64,000 nt of DNA from RGIG9115 sp045603225 (GCA_045603225.1 JAZULT010000036.1:1-64000), one strand, 5' to 3'; shown: positions 18,567-28,320, counted from the stretch's first letter. Translations and numbers: made by a program. Notes: generated from the letters alone by a model not told the origin.

Positions 18567-20225
18567 ATGAAAATCAAAAGAATAATTACAGGAGCTGTGG
18601 CACTTTCAATGCTTTGCTGTTCATCTGTATTGGCTGATTCAAGTCAAAGGAGAGAAGTCGTAAACTTCAATATAGAAGTGGAAAATGGCGGAGAATTAAC
18701 AGCTGTTATCACAAAATTGAATGAAAGCACCATACGCTGGATGGGTATAGTGAATGCTGATGAATCAGGAAATGTGAACTTTAGCGTAGAGCTTGAGGAT
18801 TATTATGATAATGAGTTATCCGATGGTGCATATACATTGACTTTGATTGGTAAAAACAAATATGAAAAATATCAAGAGAATTTTTCGTATAAAAGCACTC
18901 CTACAAGAGAGCAAGTATTGCAAGAAATAACAGATGAAGCCTCGGTAATTGCATTGTTTACAAATCCTGATGTTCGTGAAGAATTAAATGCAATGGGATT
19001 GTATATTGATGAATTTTCCGATTTGGGTGACGAACAGGCAAAAGTAGCAAGTAAAGTTGCAGCTCTTTCTGAAAAGACAGAAAAAAGTATGTCTGATGAA
19101 ATTGGTCCGTATATAATTTACCTGAAGTGCATTAAAGACGGAAGCGAAAAATTTGCTGAAAATTTTAATAAATATGCAGAGGAGTGCTTCGGCGTTAATA
19201 TTGATAGTGAACTTTACAAAAAACTGCTTACAGAAAAGGACGAAAAGGCTTTATATGAGCATATTAAAGAGCTTGGAGATAGTGCAACGGACAAATTAAA
19301 AGCTGATTTTGAAGATGTGCTTATAACAGCGTTATTTTCTTCTACTATTGATGGTGGTGAAATGCAACGCATCATATCTACCTATGGGGAGTATGCAGGG
19401 TTCAATATGACAAAGTATAATAAAGCGGAAGATAAACAAGCTTTTGCAATCCATATGATAAATGAGTATAACAACTCAGATGAAGTCAGGAGCAGGTATA
19501 ACAGCTATACTCCTTCATCAACATCAAAAAAACCTGCAGGAGGAGGCTCGTCAGGCGGAGGCGGTGGTTCCAAGCCTGTTACAAACGGAGCCGGTGGCGG
19601 AATAAGTATCAATACATCAGGATCAGGAAAACCGTTAGTTGAATATACTCCTGTTCAGAGTTTAGAGGAAAAGTACAGCTTTAAGGATATGTCAAGCTAT
19701 GAATGGGCTAATGAGGCTGTCGTGCAGCTTGCAGCAAAGGGTATCATATCCGGTGTAGGCGACAATATGTTTGCTCCCGGTCGTGAGATAACCAGAGAAG
19801 AGTTCGCTAAACTTGTGTCGCTTGCTTTTGATGTTAAAGATGAAGGCAACAGTGCATTTACAGATGTTGAAAGCAGCAGATGGAGCTACAATGCTATTTC
19901 AGCATTGGCAAGTGCCGGAATTATAGGTGGTATCGGCGACGGTACATTTGCACCTGAGATGTTAATAACAAGACAGGATATGGCTGTTATTATAGATAGG
20001 GCATTAACAAAAAAAGCAATAGTAATTGAATCACAAAAAAAGGAAGATTTTAGTGATATAAGTGATGTTTCTGATTATGCAAAGGATTCTGTGGTTGGGC
20101 TTTACCAAAGAGGACTGGTATCAGGAACAGGAGATGGAAACTACAAGCCTTTGAATTATGTCACAAGGGCAGAAGCTGCTCAGATTTTATATAATTGCCT
20201 TAAGGCTATCGGAGGTGAGAATTAA
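18567..20225 (+). CDS. SLH-anchored surface protein (anchor of pair 1)
   Basis: 552 residues. Signal peptide (to about 24); a small beta domain (about 30-110, VVNFNIEVENGGELTAVITKL); a helical middle (about 112-315); a Gly/Ser-rich linker (GGGSSGGGGGSK near 330); then three SLH repeats (about 370-430, 433-490, 495-552) with the usual signatures WANEAVVQLAAKGIISG, ITREEFAKL, WSYNAISALASAGII and VTRAEAAQILYN. SLH repeats bind pyruvylated secondary wall polymer, so this protein sits on the cell wall. Same architecture and almost the same length as the protein at 31809, and like that one it is directly followed by a partner gene, which here overlaps it by one base. It is probably a scaffold or anchor for the co-encoded hydrolases. 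Confidence 0.88.
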   Translation: MKIKRIITGAVALSMLCCSSVLADSSQRREVVNFNIEVENGGELTAVITKLNESTIRWMGIVNADESGNVNFSVELEDYYDNELSDGAYTLTLIGKNKYEKYQENFSYKSTPTREQVLQEITDEASVIALFTNPDVREELNAMGLYIDEFSDLGDEQAKVASKVAALSEKTEKSMSDEIGPYIIYLKCIKDGSEKFAENFNKYAEECFGVNIDSELYKKLLTEKDEKALYEHIKELGDSATDKLKADFEDVLITALFSSTIDGGEMQRIISTYGEYAGFNMTKYNKAEDKQAFAIHMINEYNNSDEVRSRYNSYTPSSTSKKPAGGGSSGGGGGSKPVTNGAGGGISINTSGSGKPLVEYTPVQSLEEKYSFKDMSSYEWANEAVVQLAAKGIISGVGDNMFAPGREITREEFAKLVSLAFDVKDEGNSAFTDVESSRWSYNAISALASAGIIGGIGDGTFAPEMLITRQDMAVIIDRALTKKAIVIESQKKEDFSDISDVSDYAKDSVVGLYQRGLVSGTGDGNYKPLNYVTRAEAAQILYNCLKAIGGEN

Positions 20226-22840
20226 TGAAAAAAATAATATCTTTATTATTAGTGCTTGCCATATTTCCGGGTATGATTGTAAATGCAACAGAAGAAGGTG
20301 CTGTACAAACAGAGGAAGTTACAGTCGAAACAAAAGAAGAACCAGTGGTTGGAACCCCATTTTATGGAGCACAAAAATTGCTTGAATATCTTGAGATAGG
20401 CGATAAAGAAATATATGAGCAGGAAACTGTTACAAGAGCACAATTTGCTAAAATTCTTGCTCAGGCTGTATGTAACAATATTTCTGAGCCGAACAAACAG
20501 ATATATTCTGATGTATCAACAGAAAACATCTATTATCCATATATATATGAGTTGGCGGTTATGAATATCATGAACGGATATGATAGCAATACATTTAAGC
20601 CAAATGAAAACATTAGTATGGAAGAAGCCTATGCGGCTTGTATTAATGCTTTGGGATACAGACCTATTGTTGATTTCAGCGGTGGTTTCTTTAAAGGATA
20701 TCGCAGTATGGTAGAACGCATAGATTTAGATGATGGGTTGAAAAAAGCAAGTGGACAGATAACCGGCAGTGAAGCAGCAATACTTATTTATAATATGCTG
20801 AACACGAATACTGCAGATCTTATTAACGATGGTGTAGGAAGGACGCTTTTAGATATAAACTTTGATATGAAAGGTTATATCGGAAATATATCGCAAATTG
20901 GCGGTATTGCTGTCAACACACAAATCAGCAGTATTAGTGAAGATTCTATTATTATTGATGGTGTTGATTACAGTATAAAAAAGAGCTACGGTGAAAAAAT
21001 AAGCCAATATGTAGGGTGCAGTGTCGAATTCTATGTGCGTGATGAGGATGGCGATGCTGAGGTTGTGCTTGTGTACCCCAATAAAGAAATAAAGAGCATA
21101 ACGGTTATGTGGGATGAAATTTCCAACGCAACAGTTACAGGCGGTGCGATTACAGTTGATTATATTGACGATAAAAACAGGAGCAGAAAGCTCAGGATGG
21201 AAAAAGGTGCGTCTTTGATACTGAACGACAGGGCTGCTCCGCTTAATGAAAATGAGTTCGATATGCCGAACACAAAGACTGTTTTTATAGATATTGACAG
21301 AGATGGCGAATATGAAATTGCTCGTGTATCAAGATATAATAACATGATTGTTTCTGCTATAGACACCGTTAACGGGGTAGTTTATGGTAAGTATGATGTA
21401 TACAAATCTGAAGAACTTCTTTCAAATAAATATGAAGTGAAAATCATACAAAATGGCACAACTGTAGGTATGAGAAATATTAAAGCCGGTGATATTTTGA
21501 GTATCTATGTAGGCGGGCAAGATGATAATACTAAGAAAACAGTAATTATTAACAATGATAAAACTGTGGCAGGACAGCTTACGTCAATCACTGAGGATGG
21601 TTACATAGTAGATGATATAGAATACTATCCTGCATATTGTTTTACCAAGGCTGTCAATGAAGGCTTTGTGCGTACACCTAAAATAGGCGAAAATGTAACA
21701 TTGTGCCTTGATGTTGAAGGATATATAGCTGAAATTAAATATGGGCAGTCTGATACTGTATATGCTTTTATTGTAAGTGCAAAGGCTTTGGATGATAGTT
21801 TTATTGAAGATAGTAATTTTTCCTTACATGTATTCACAGAAGAAGGTGAGTGGAAGGATTATGAGCTAAAAGAAAAACAGGTGTATTTTAATGACGTTAA
21901 AATGACACCTTATGAAGTGGTTATGAATAATCTTAAAGATACTGACGGAATAATATATCAGCTTTTAAAACTCAAGCTTAATGCTGAGGAAAAGGTGGTA
22001 CGAATATATACGGCTCAGATCCCGATAAATGATGACGATGCTGAGAAAAAGTTTATTGATGGAGTATTTACACAGTCGCATAAGCCTTTAAATAGGTACT
22101 ATTCCAATAAGGGTGGAGCAGATATTATGTTTGCAGAAAATCCTGCTACACCGAACTGGGGTTATGGTGAGGTGGAGGATGCGAAGGCAGACTTTGCTGT
22201 TACATCATCAATCAAGGTTATGAGAATACCTCCAAAGAATAGCACCTCAGAAACGATGGAAAAGGAAGACTTATACAGTGTTGGAACAGGTGCAATGTTC
22301 CCACGCTGGGAATGGGCTTATACAATAGGCTATGACGGGGACAGATTTGGGACACCCGGAATTCTTGTCTGGTATCAACCCGAGGGCAAGGAATCAGATA
22401 TATTAATGGTAAACAAAATCGGTCAAATGTTAAATGAGACTACAGAAGAGCTTGAAAGCTACATCGAAGTTATGTCAAGCACAGGCACAATTAAATACAG
22501 AACAGAAAAGCACGAGCTGTTTAGTAATCTTAGAAAGGGAGATATCATAAAAGTGAAATGTGATATGGCTGATGTGAACAAGCGTCATGTGACAGCAGTT
22601 ACAAAATATACTCCCTCGCAGCTTAATAATGGTACAGTAGTTGGTGTATCTAATGGTATGATAAGAATACTTCCGGAGGGCGAGAGTAAATCTGTTTTAT
22701 ATGCAATAACAGCGCAACAGGGCCCATGTTTTTCAGATGGTTACATAGAATATCTGAATACAGCATCTCTGAGTGAAGGTAAGAAGATTGTGTATAATGA
22801 ATATTACGGAGCTATCAGATCATATATCATAGTTAACTAA
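20225..22840 (+). CDS. SLH-containing surface partner protein (partner of pair 1)
   Basis: 871 residues. Signal peptide (to about 21, VNATEE); three SLH-like repeats at the N-terminus (about 40-195; VTRAQFAKILAQAV, YIYELAVMNIMNGYDSNTFKPNENISMEEAYA, ITGSEAAILIYNML); then a long beta-rich body (about 200-871) with repeated small segments such as DRDGEYEIARVSRYNNMIVSAI and IYGKYDVYK-like stretches. I recognise no enzyme family in the body. It starts at 20225, overlapping the stop codon of the anchor gene (TAATG), so the two are made in a coupled way. The paralog at 33495 has the same layout and also follows an SLH anchor gene. Confidence 0.82.
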   Translation: MKKIISLLLVLAIFPGMIVNATEEGAVQTEEVTVETKEEPVVGTPFYGAQKLLEYLEIGDKEIYEQETVTRAQFAKILAQAVCNNISEPNKQIYSDVSTENIYYPYIYELAVMNIMNGYDSNTFKPNENISMEEAYAACINALGYRPIVDFSGGFFKGYRSMVERIDLDDGLKKASGQITGSEAAILIYNMLNTNTADLINDGVGRTLLDINFDMKGYIGNISQIGGIAVNTQISSISEDSIIIDGVDYSIKKSYGEKISQYVGCSVEFYVRDEDGDAEVVLVYPNKEIKSITVMWDEISNATVTGGAITVDYIDDKNRSRKLRMEKGASLILNDRAAPLNENEFDMPNTKTVFIDIDRDGEYEIARVSRYNNMIVSAIDTVNGVVYGKYDVYKSEELLSNKYEVKIIQNGTTVGMRNIKAGDILSIYVGGQDDNTKKTVIINNDKTVAGQLTSITEDGYIVDDIEYYPAYCFTKAVNEGFVRTPKIGENVTLCLDVEGYIAEIKYGQSDTVYAFIVSAKALDDSFIEDSNFSLHVFTEEGEWKDYELKEKQVYFNDVKMTPYEVVMNNLKDTDGIIYQLLKLKLNAEEKVVRIYTAQIPINDDDAEKKFIDGVFTQSHKPLNRYYSNKGGADIMFAENPATPNWGYGEVEDAKADFAVTSSIKVMRIPPKNSTSETMEKEDLYSVGTGAMFPRWEWAYTIGYDGDRFGTPGILVWYQPEGKESDILMVNKIGQMLNETTEELESYIEVMSSTGTIKYRTEKHELFSNLRKGDIIKVKCDMADVNKRHVTAVTKYTPSQLNNGTVVGVSNGMIRILPEGESKSVLYAITAQQGPCFSDGYIEYLNTASLSEGKKIVYNEYYGAIRSYIIVN

Positions 22841-22850
22841 AATGTAGTGG

Positions 22851-22878
22851 TTGCGGACGGGACTTTCCCGTCCTGCAA
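22851..22878 (+). other. Intercistronic stem-loop
   Basis: TTGCGGACGGGA (22851-22862) pairs with TCCCGTCCTGCAA (22866-22878) with one bulge and a ctt loop. No T-run follows, so it is more likely an RNA processing or stability element than a terminator. Confidence 0.7.
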
Positions 22879-22901
22879 TCATGTCTTATGGGGGATTTTA
22901 T

Positions 22902-24227
22902 ATGCTTGAAAAATCACAGGATTATAAAGTATTTATAGACGAAAATGAAATAGAAGTCAGGAACATACGAGTATCGGCATATCCTATAAATCAGATATAC
23001 AAGGGGTATCAAAGACCTATTGAACAAACTGAAATTGCAGGACTTGCTTCATTTGATTTTGATAAGAAAGTTTATGTTACTGTAAAGAGTTCAAAAAAGA
23101 TTGAAATTGTCAGGATAAGACCTGAGAAATATGGGATAAAACCGGAGATTATTGATCAAAATACCGTGGGATTTTATGTGGACAAATCTATTCTATGTAG
23201 TGTTGAGATAAACGATTACCATTCATGTTTACATCTTTTTGCAAATGAAAAAAGAGAAATTCCCACAGATTGCATTTATTATGGGAAAGGTGTACATAAT
23301 GTAGGTGTACTTAAATTGGAAAGCAACAGCCGTGTCTATATTGAGGACGGGGCGATAATATATGGTAGAATTGAAGCTGCAGATGCTGAGAATATCAGTA
23401 TTGAAGGCTACGGGATTATATGCGGTTCAAAAAACGAGGAACGTACCACCTTTACGAAATTCATTCGTTGTAAAAACGTACACATAGAAGGGGTTATTTT
23501 GTGTGATGCGTGTGAATGGTGTACTATGTTTGCTTTATGTACTGATGTAACTGTGAAAAATGTAAAGCTTGTTGGTATGTGGAGATATAATGCGGATGGA
23601 TTTGATATAGTAAACAGTCAGAATGTAAGCATTAAAGACTGCTATATAAGAACATTTGATGATTGTATTGCAATAAAAGGTGCATCAGGCTTTGGTGATG
23701 AAAATGTAAGTGACGTTGAAGTTAGTGGTTGTGTTGCTTGGTGTGATTGGGGACGTGCTTTTGAAATTGGTGCAGAAACTTGTGCAAAAAAAATAACCAA
23801 TATTACATTCAGAGATTGTGTGGTGGTACGAACTCAAGATGTTGCTCTTGATATTCAGCATACTGATTATGCCGAAATATCTAATGTGGTTTTTGAAAAC
23901 ATTATTGTGGAGCATAATGATAAAATACATCGTCCGAAGCTTCAGGAGTATGACGGAGAGATATATGCAGTAAACAATGATGAAAATTATTATCCGTCGC
24001 TTATTGTATTAGAAATAAAGAAGAATATGTGGACTACATCAAAAGATTACGGTACGATAAGTGATATAACTTTTAAAAATATTAAAGCACCGGGAACTAT
24101 GGGAATATCTCTTCTTGGAGCAAATGAAGAATATAAGATTTCGGGAGTATCGTTTGAAAATATAAGTTCATATGGTGGAAAACACAGCTATTATATGAAG
24201 AATGTAGAGAATATCAGTATTGGGTAG
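22902..24227 (+). CDS. GH28-like parallel beta-helix protein
   Basis: 441 residues, no signal peptide. The middle shows GH28 (polygalacturonase) family features: NADGFD with Asp232, and FDDCIAIKG with Asp253/Asp254, set among beta-helix coils (VSIKDCYI, VEVSGCVAWC, ITFRDCVVV, VVFENIIV). However the usual GHG is replaced by GRAFEIG (residues 284-290) and no RIK motif is visible, so it may act on a different sugar or by a changed mechanism. The start at 22902 follows GGGGGA; an upstream frame extending to 22851 runs through the stem-loop and is rejected. It probably processes imported uronic-acid-containing or related oligosaccharides inside the cell. Confidence 0.82.
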   Translation: MLEKSQDYKVFIDENEIEVRNIRVSAYPINQIYKGYQRPIEQTEIAGLASFDFDKKVYVTVKSSKKIEIVRIRPEKYGIKPEIIDQNTVGFYVDKSILCSVEINDYHSCLHLFANEKREIPTDCIYYGKGVHNVGVLKLESNSRVYIEDGAIIYGRIEAADAENISIEGYGIICGSKNEERTTFTKFIRCKNVHIEGVILCDACEWCTMFALCTDVTVKNVKLVGMWRYNADGFDIVNSQNVSIKDCYIRTFDDCIAIKGASGFGDENVSDVEVSGCVAWCDWGRAFEIGAETCAKKITNITFRDCVVVRTQDVALDIQHTDYAEISNVVFENIIVEHNDKIHRPKLQEYDGEIYAVNNDENYYPSLIVLEIKKNMWTTSKDYGTISDITFKNIKAPGTMGISLLGANEEYKISGVSFENISSYGGKHSYYMKNVENISIG

Positions 24228-24238
24228 GAGGAGATTCT

Positions 24239-25690
24239 GTGATTTTATCTTGTGTAATGATTTTGGTGTTTCTCTTTCTGCTGATTATCCTTGCAATAAA
24301 AAGCAGAACATTTTATCCGATTATAATTAAAATATTTGGTATTATTCTTATGGCATTTTCTTTGATACTGTATGCGGCAAAAATGTCAATTTATCATACA
24401 AACATACCGATGGAATACGATATATATTTGTTTTTGAATAGAATTAAGATAGCCTTTGATACTGTCTTTTTGGTATCCAATATTGGATTGATATGTTTTT
24501 TAGTTAGCCAAGTTATGTATATTAGAAAGCTGTGTTCAATGAAAAAGCGGCTAATAACTTGCTCAATAATACCTATAATTGTTTTTGGCTTTTTAAACAG
24601 TAAAACAGTATGTGAAAAAATATATTTAAGGGTGGCAGAAGGCACAGAAGGAATAACAGCTTTGAATGAAGTAAACAGCATAGTAAATATAATAATGCTA
24701 ATTATATTTATTTCATTTATGATTATTCCTTATGTAGTAGGTATATATTCGTATTTTAAAACAAAATTATTGCATACAAAAACGGAAATTGTATCATCTT
24801 GTACAGCATGGTTAGGCATAGATGTTCTCGGTGCATTTTTAATATATGGTAATAGACTTGATATGGCAATGTTTTACAATATGTCTCTTTTGAAATATCC
24901 AAAGAACATATATATAACATCAAGTAATTTATCAATTCTGATATTTATCATATTTCTTCTTGCAATTGTTTATTTTGTGATGAAGAAATTTTCACCATTT
25001 GGTGATAATTTGAATAAAAGAAATATTGAGGTACTTGTCGAAAAAGATGAAAATACAATAATGATGCTCCATTCATACAAAAATGCGTTTTGTTCGATAT
25101 TGATGTGTTCAGATATGAATAATAATGTTGGAAATGATGAGACAAGAATTGATATTATTCGGGAAATTGCTGAAGATTTTTCTGAAAAGATTGAAAAAAC
25201 GATACAAATGTACAGAGCAAATGAAAAAACATTGTTTGGGGTGAGAACACAAATTGATCTTATAGAAACTGTAAATACTGCTATTAAAAAGAGTAAGATA
25301 GATTTTCCGGTTGATTTAAAGACTAATTCAAGCAGTATTGAAATTACAGCAGATGCATTTCAGATTAATGAGTGTTTGATTTGTATATTAAACAATGCTT
25401 ATGAGGCTATTGACTATGATAAAGAGGATAAAAAAATTATAATAGAGATAGGCGTTGAAAATTCGTATGTATATATAAACATAACCGATAATGGTTGCGG
25501 AGTAAACAAAAAAACTCGTCAAAAGATGTTTAAACCTTTGTATTCTACAAAGCTTGGCGGAAACAATTTTGGTATGGGGCTTGCATATGCAAGAAAAATT
25601 GCGAAAAGTCATGGCGGAAACATAAAAATAAAAAGTAAAGAAGAAGTATATACAACCGTGCAGATTGTATTAAACAAGAGCGGAAAATGA
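24239..25690 (+). CDS. Membrane sensor histidine kinase
   Basis: 483 residues. About six or seven membrane helices fill residues 1-250. A dimerisation/phosphoacceptor segment follows with the likely phospho-histidine His278 in MMLHSYKNAF, which resembles the H-x-x-K-N boxes of LytS/DcuS-like kinases. The HATPase domain has the N box (ICILNNAYEAID), G1 (DNGCGV) and G2 (FGMGLAYARKIAKSHGG). GTG start at 24239 with AGGAGG seven bases upstream. The paired response regulator starts 48 bp downstream. Placement among the locus enzymes suggests it senses a product of glycan breakdown and controls this locus. No extracellular ligand domain is seen, so the signal would be sensed in or near the membrane. 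Very AT-rich compared with its neighbours. Confidence 0.88.
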   Translation: MILSCVMILVFLFLLIILAIKSRTFYPIIIKIFGIILMAFSLILYAAKMSIYHTNIPMEYDIYLFLNRIKIAFDTVFLVSNIGLICFLVSQVMYIRKLCSMKKRLITCSIIPIIVFGFLNSKTVCEKIYLRVAEGTEGITALNEVNSIVNIIMLIIFISFMIIPYVVGIYSYFKTKLLHTKTEIVSSCTAWLGIDVLGAFLIYGNRLDMAMFYNMSLLKYPKNIYITSSNLSILIFIIFLLAIVYFVMKKFSPFGDNLNKRNIEVLVEKDENTIMMLHSYKNAFCSILMCSDMNNNVGNDETRIDIIREIAEDFSEKIEKTIQMYRANEKTLFGVRTQIDLIETVNTAIKKSKIDFPVDLKTNSSSIEITADAFQINECLICILNNAYEAIDYDKEDKKIIIEIGVENSYVYINITDNGCGVNKKTRQKMFKPLYSTKLGGNNFGMGLAYARKIAKSHGGNIKIKSKEEVYTTVQIVLNKSGK

Positions 25691-25737
25691 GTTGAAATAC
25701 ATTAAAGACATAATAATAAAAAGGAGATGTGTATAGC

Positions 25738-26433
25738 GTGAGTGCTGAAAAAATCAGTGTGCTTGTGTGTGATGATATGGCATATATCGGCAAACTTTAT
25801 TGTTCAATGCTGAATAATTCAGAAAGCTGCCAATGTGTTGGAACAGCGGAAAATGAACGAGATACGATTGCTATGGTGGGGAAATTGCATCCCGACATTA
25901 TATTGCTTGATGTCCAGATGGATTCTGTTGATTCGGGTTTGAAACTTATAACACAGATTTTAGAGGTATCGCCTCTTTCAAAGATAATAATGATCTCGGT
26001 GTCAAATGACAGTGAGAATATCTTTAAAGCGATACAGCTTGGAGCAAAGGATTATTTTGTTAAAGACCACCCGTTTGAAGATCTTTTAGAAATAATTGAG
26101 AATGTATACAAAGGTGAAAATAAGATTCATTCTGATATAGTCGCAAAGATAATGGAGCATTATGATATTGTCGAAAAGAAGCAGGAGTCACTGCTTTATA
26201 TAGTAAATAAACTTATGTGCTTATCTAAGCGAGAAATGGAAATTTTGCGAGAGCTTTGTCATGGATTGTCCTATAGTGATTTATCAAAAAAGCTTTTTAT
26301 AGAGGAAGTTACGATAAGAGTTACGGTTAATAATATCATTAAGAAAACAGAGTTTAAAAATATACAAATGCTTATTGAGCATGTCAATAAACTTGGGATA
26401 TTTTCTCTTTTTAATAACAAATTAGGAGATTAA
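25738..26433 (+). CDS. Response regulator, NarL/LuxR-like
   Basis: 231 residues. Receiver domain (1-125) with the acidic pocket CDD (12-13), phosphoacceptor Asp58 in PDIILLDVQMDS and conserved Lys109 in KDYFVKD. The output domain (about 160-231; LSKREMEILRELCHGLSYSDLSKKLFI, then VTIRVTVNNIIKK) is a LuxR-type helix-turn-helix. I use the GTG at 25738, ten bases after AAGGAGA; a GTG at 25729 is too close to that site. It pairs with the kinase just upstream and is followed directly by a terminator, so the long gene string probably ends here. Likely target: the promoter at 4922 or others in this locus (inference). Confidence 0.9.
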   Translation: MSAEKISVLVCDDMAYIGKLYCSMLNNSESCQCVGTAENERDTIAMVGKLHPDIILLDVQMDSVDSGLKLITQILEVSPLSKIIMISVSNDSENIFKAIQLGAKDYFVKDHPFEDLLEIIENVYKGENKIHSDIVAKIMEHYDIVEKKQESLLYIVNKLMCLSKREMEILRELCHGLSYSDLSKKLFIEEVTIRVTVNNIIKKTEFKNIQMLIEHVNKLGIFSLFNNKLGD

Positions 26434-26457
26434 TAACGTGAAAATCACGTTATTTTG
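26432..26457 (+). terminator. Intrinsic terminator after the two-component genes
   Basis: AATAACGTGA (26432-26441), loop aaa, TCACGTTATT (26445-26454), then TTG. The stem overlaps the stop codon of the regulator gene. Confidence 0.75.
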
Positions 26458-26496
26458 CCTCCGGCGGATTTTATTGTCCGTGCGATTTTTTTCGTC

Positions 26497-26526
26497 TTGA
26501 CAGCCGAAAACGCACATGGACATAAT
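26497..26526 (+). promoter_or_regulatory. Promoter and leader hairpin for the ARH-fold gene
   Basis: TTGACA (26497-26502), 18-bp spacer, CATAAT (26521-26526). Downstream, in the leader, CCTTGTC (26539-26545) pairs with GACAAGG about 8 bases later, a hairpin that could modulate translation. Confidence 0.55.
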
Positions 26527-26612
26527 TTCCATTATACGCCTTGTCAGTCCACAGACAAGGTTGTATATATTCTTCATTACTACGTGTGGACAGAAAGGCT
26601 ATGGAAATTAAT

Positions 26613-28232
26613 ATGTATGAAATACAGTATGATACCTTTTTGGATAAGATACATGGCTGTTGGTACGGCAAGTGTCTTGGTGGTGCTGCCGGTGCACCCG
26701 TTGAGGGAATAAAAAAAGTAATTGAAGTTGGAGATTTTACAGAGATTTTTAACCCGGACTTACCGAACGATGACCTTGATCTGCAGCTTTTGTGGATTGA
26801 TGTATTAAAGGAAAAAGGCACAATTATAAATTCCTGTGATTTGGCAGATGCATGGGTGGAAAAATGCTGGTATCCGTTTTCCGAGTATGGATATTTTCTT
26901 AAAAATTATATGCGTGGTGTGAAACCGCCATATTCCGGAATTATCAATAACAGCTTCTTCAAAGAGGGAATGGGATGCCCTATAAGAAGTGAAATATGGG
27001 GAATAATTTCAGCGGGAAATCCCGAGCTTGCATCACAGTATGCCTATATGGACGCAAGCCTTGACCATGCAGAAAACTCGGTTTATGCAGAACAGTTTTT
27101 AGCAGTAATTGAGGCTATGGGTTTTTTAGAAAGTGATATGGATAGGCTTATCCAATGTGGGATGAATTATATTCCAACAGAAAGTAAGCTACATAAGTGT
27201 TTTGATATGATTATTGATATGTATCAGAAGGGCGAGGACTGGCTTTCAGCAAGAAAGGAAGTTCTTAATAAGTATTCGCACCCTGATTTTACAAATGTTG
27301 TGCAAAACTTAGGATTTGTATTGATTGCACTTTTGTGGGGCAATTGTGATATGCGTGATACAATCAATATCGCATTAAAGTGTGGATATGACACCGACTG
27401 CACTTGTGCATCAGCCGCAGCGATTGTTGGAATTATAAAGGGTTATGAAGGTCTTGGAAAGGAAATTACAGATCTTATAAAAGATTATTTTATATGTGGT
27501 GTGGATGTGGTACTTGAATCAGACAGTATTAAGGATTTGGCAATTACCACTGCAAAAATTGCAATGCAGACACCTAACTATGAACTTAAAGTAGTAGATG
27601 CGCCAATGGTGTATGAAAGACCTCAAAACTTTAAGGGATTCGCACTTGAATATCCAACCCAAGAAGGGCTTGAAAATGCTAAAAAGCTATTAAAGCCTGT
27701 GAAATGGGAAGTTTACGGACCATTTTTTGAACAGCTTAATCAACCTATAAATCCGGATTTTCCAAGTCCACATGGAGAAGGATGTGTTTTGCCTGATTTG
27801 GTATGTATGGTAAACAGTGAAGTCTTTTTGGATAAGGAATACATAACTGAATTTGAAGATGAGTCACTTGCCTGCGTAATAGATGCATATGAGGACTTTA
27901 TTGAGATTGACGATAACCTTACTTTAGAGGGACAAATGTGCTGTTATGCACGTGCCAGGATTGTATCTCCAAAGGCACAAAAGGTGTGGGCAATCGTAGG
28001 AAACAGCGACGGTTTCAGATTGTTGGTTAATGGTGAAAATGTTCTGGAAAAAGATGAAATTTGCTTGTGGACACCATATAACAACTTCACATTGATTGAT
28101 TTAAAAGAGGGTGAAAATGAATTTGTTGTAAAGCTTTTAAGAAGAACAGCAAGTTTGAAATTTTCATTGGGACTGAGAATTTACGATGGAAACCATTGGC
28201 ACAGAAGCAGATGGTGTACTGATTTAAGGTAG
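26613..28232 (+). CDS. ADP-ribosylglycohydrolase-fold protein with C-terminal beta-sandwich
   Basis: 539 residues, no signal peptide. Residues about 1-330 have the ARH/DraG fold: IHGCWYGKCLGGAAGAPVEG at the start, the metal-binding NDDLDLQ, DHAENSVYAEQF, and GYDTDCTCASAAAIVGIIKG. From about 370 a second region (KVWAIVGNSDGFRLLVNGENVLE, then GENEFVVKLLRRTASLKF) looks like a PA14/jelly-roll-like sandwich typical of glycan enzymes. In a glycan locus the ARH fold more likely cleaves an N- or O-glycosidic bond of a sugar derivative than ADP-ribose; this is inference. The start is uncertain: ATG 26613 fits the family N-terminus, ATG 26601 lies only two bases from AAAGG. Confidence 0.82.
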   Translation: MYEIQYDTFLDKIHGCWYGKCLGGAAGAPVEGIKKVIEVGDFTEIFNPDLPNDDLDLQLLWIDVLKEKGTIINSCDLADAWVEKCWYPFSEYGYFLKNYMRGVKPPYSGIINNSFFKEGMGCPIRSEIWGIISAGNPELASQYAYMDASLDHAENSVYAEQFLAVIEAMGFLESDMDRLIQCGMNYIPTESKLHKCFDMIIDMYQKGEDWLSARKEVLNKYSHPDFTNVVQNLGFVLIALLWGNCDMRDTINIALKCGYDTDCTCASAAAIVGIIKGYEGLGKEITDLIKDYFICGVDVVLESDSIKDLAITTAKIAMQTPNYELKVVDAPMVYERPQNFKGFALEYPTQEGLENAKKLLKPVKWEVYGPFFEQLNQPINPDFPSPHGEGCVLPDLVCMVNSEVFLDKEYITEFEDESLACVIDAYEDFIEIDDNLTLEGQMCCYARARIVSPKAQKVWAIVGNSDGFRLLVNGENVLEKDEICLWTPYNNFTLIDLKEGENEFVVKLLRRTASLKFSLGLRIYDGNHWHRSRWCTDLR

Positions 28233-28320
28233 AGGCGATGGAAGCATTGGACAAATAATAACAAACAATTGCTCCGTTTGATACTATACTAATAAAAATA
28301 AGTAATGAGAGGAAATAATA

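Noticed and set aside
26455..26600. Riboswitch upstream of the ARH-like gene
   Set aside because: There is a small hairpin in the leader but no conserved core of any riboswitch class that I recognise.
28262..28290. Promoter with TATACT before the sialidase-like gene
   Set aside because: The -10 is fair but no acceptable -35 lies at the right distance.
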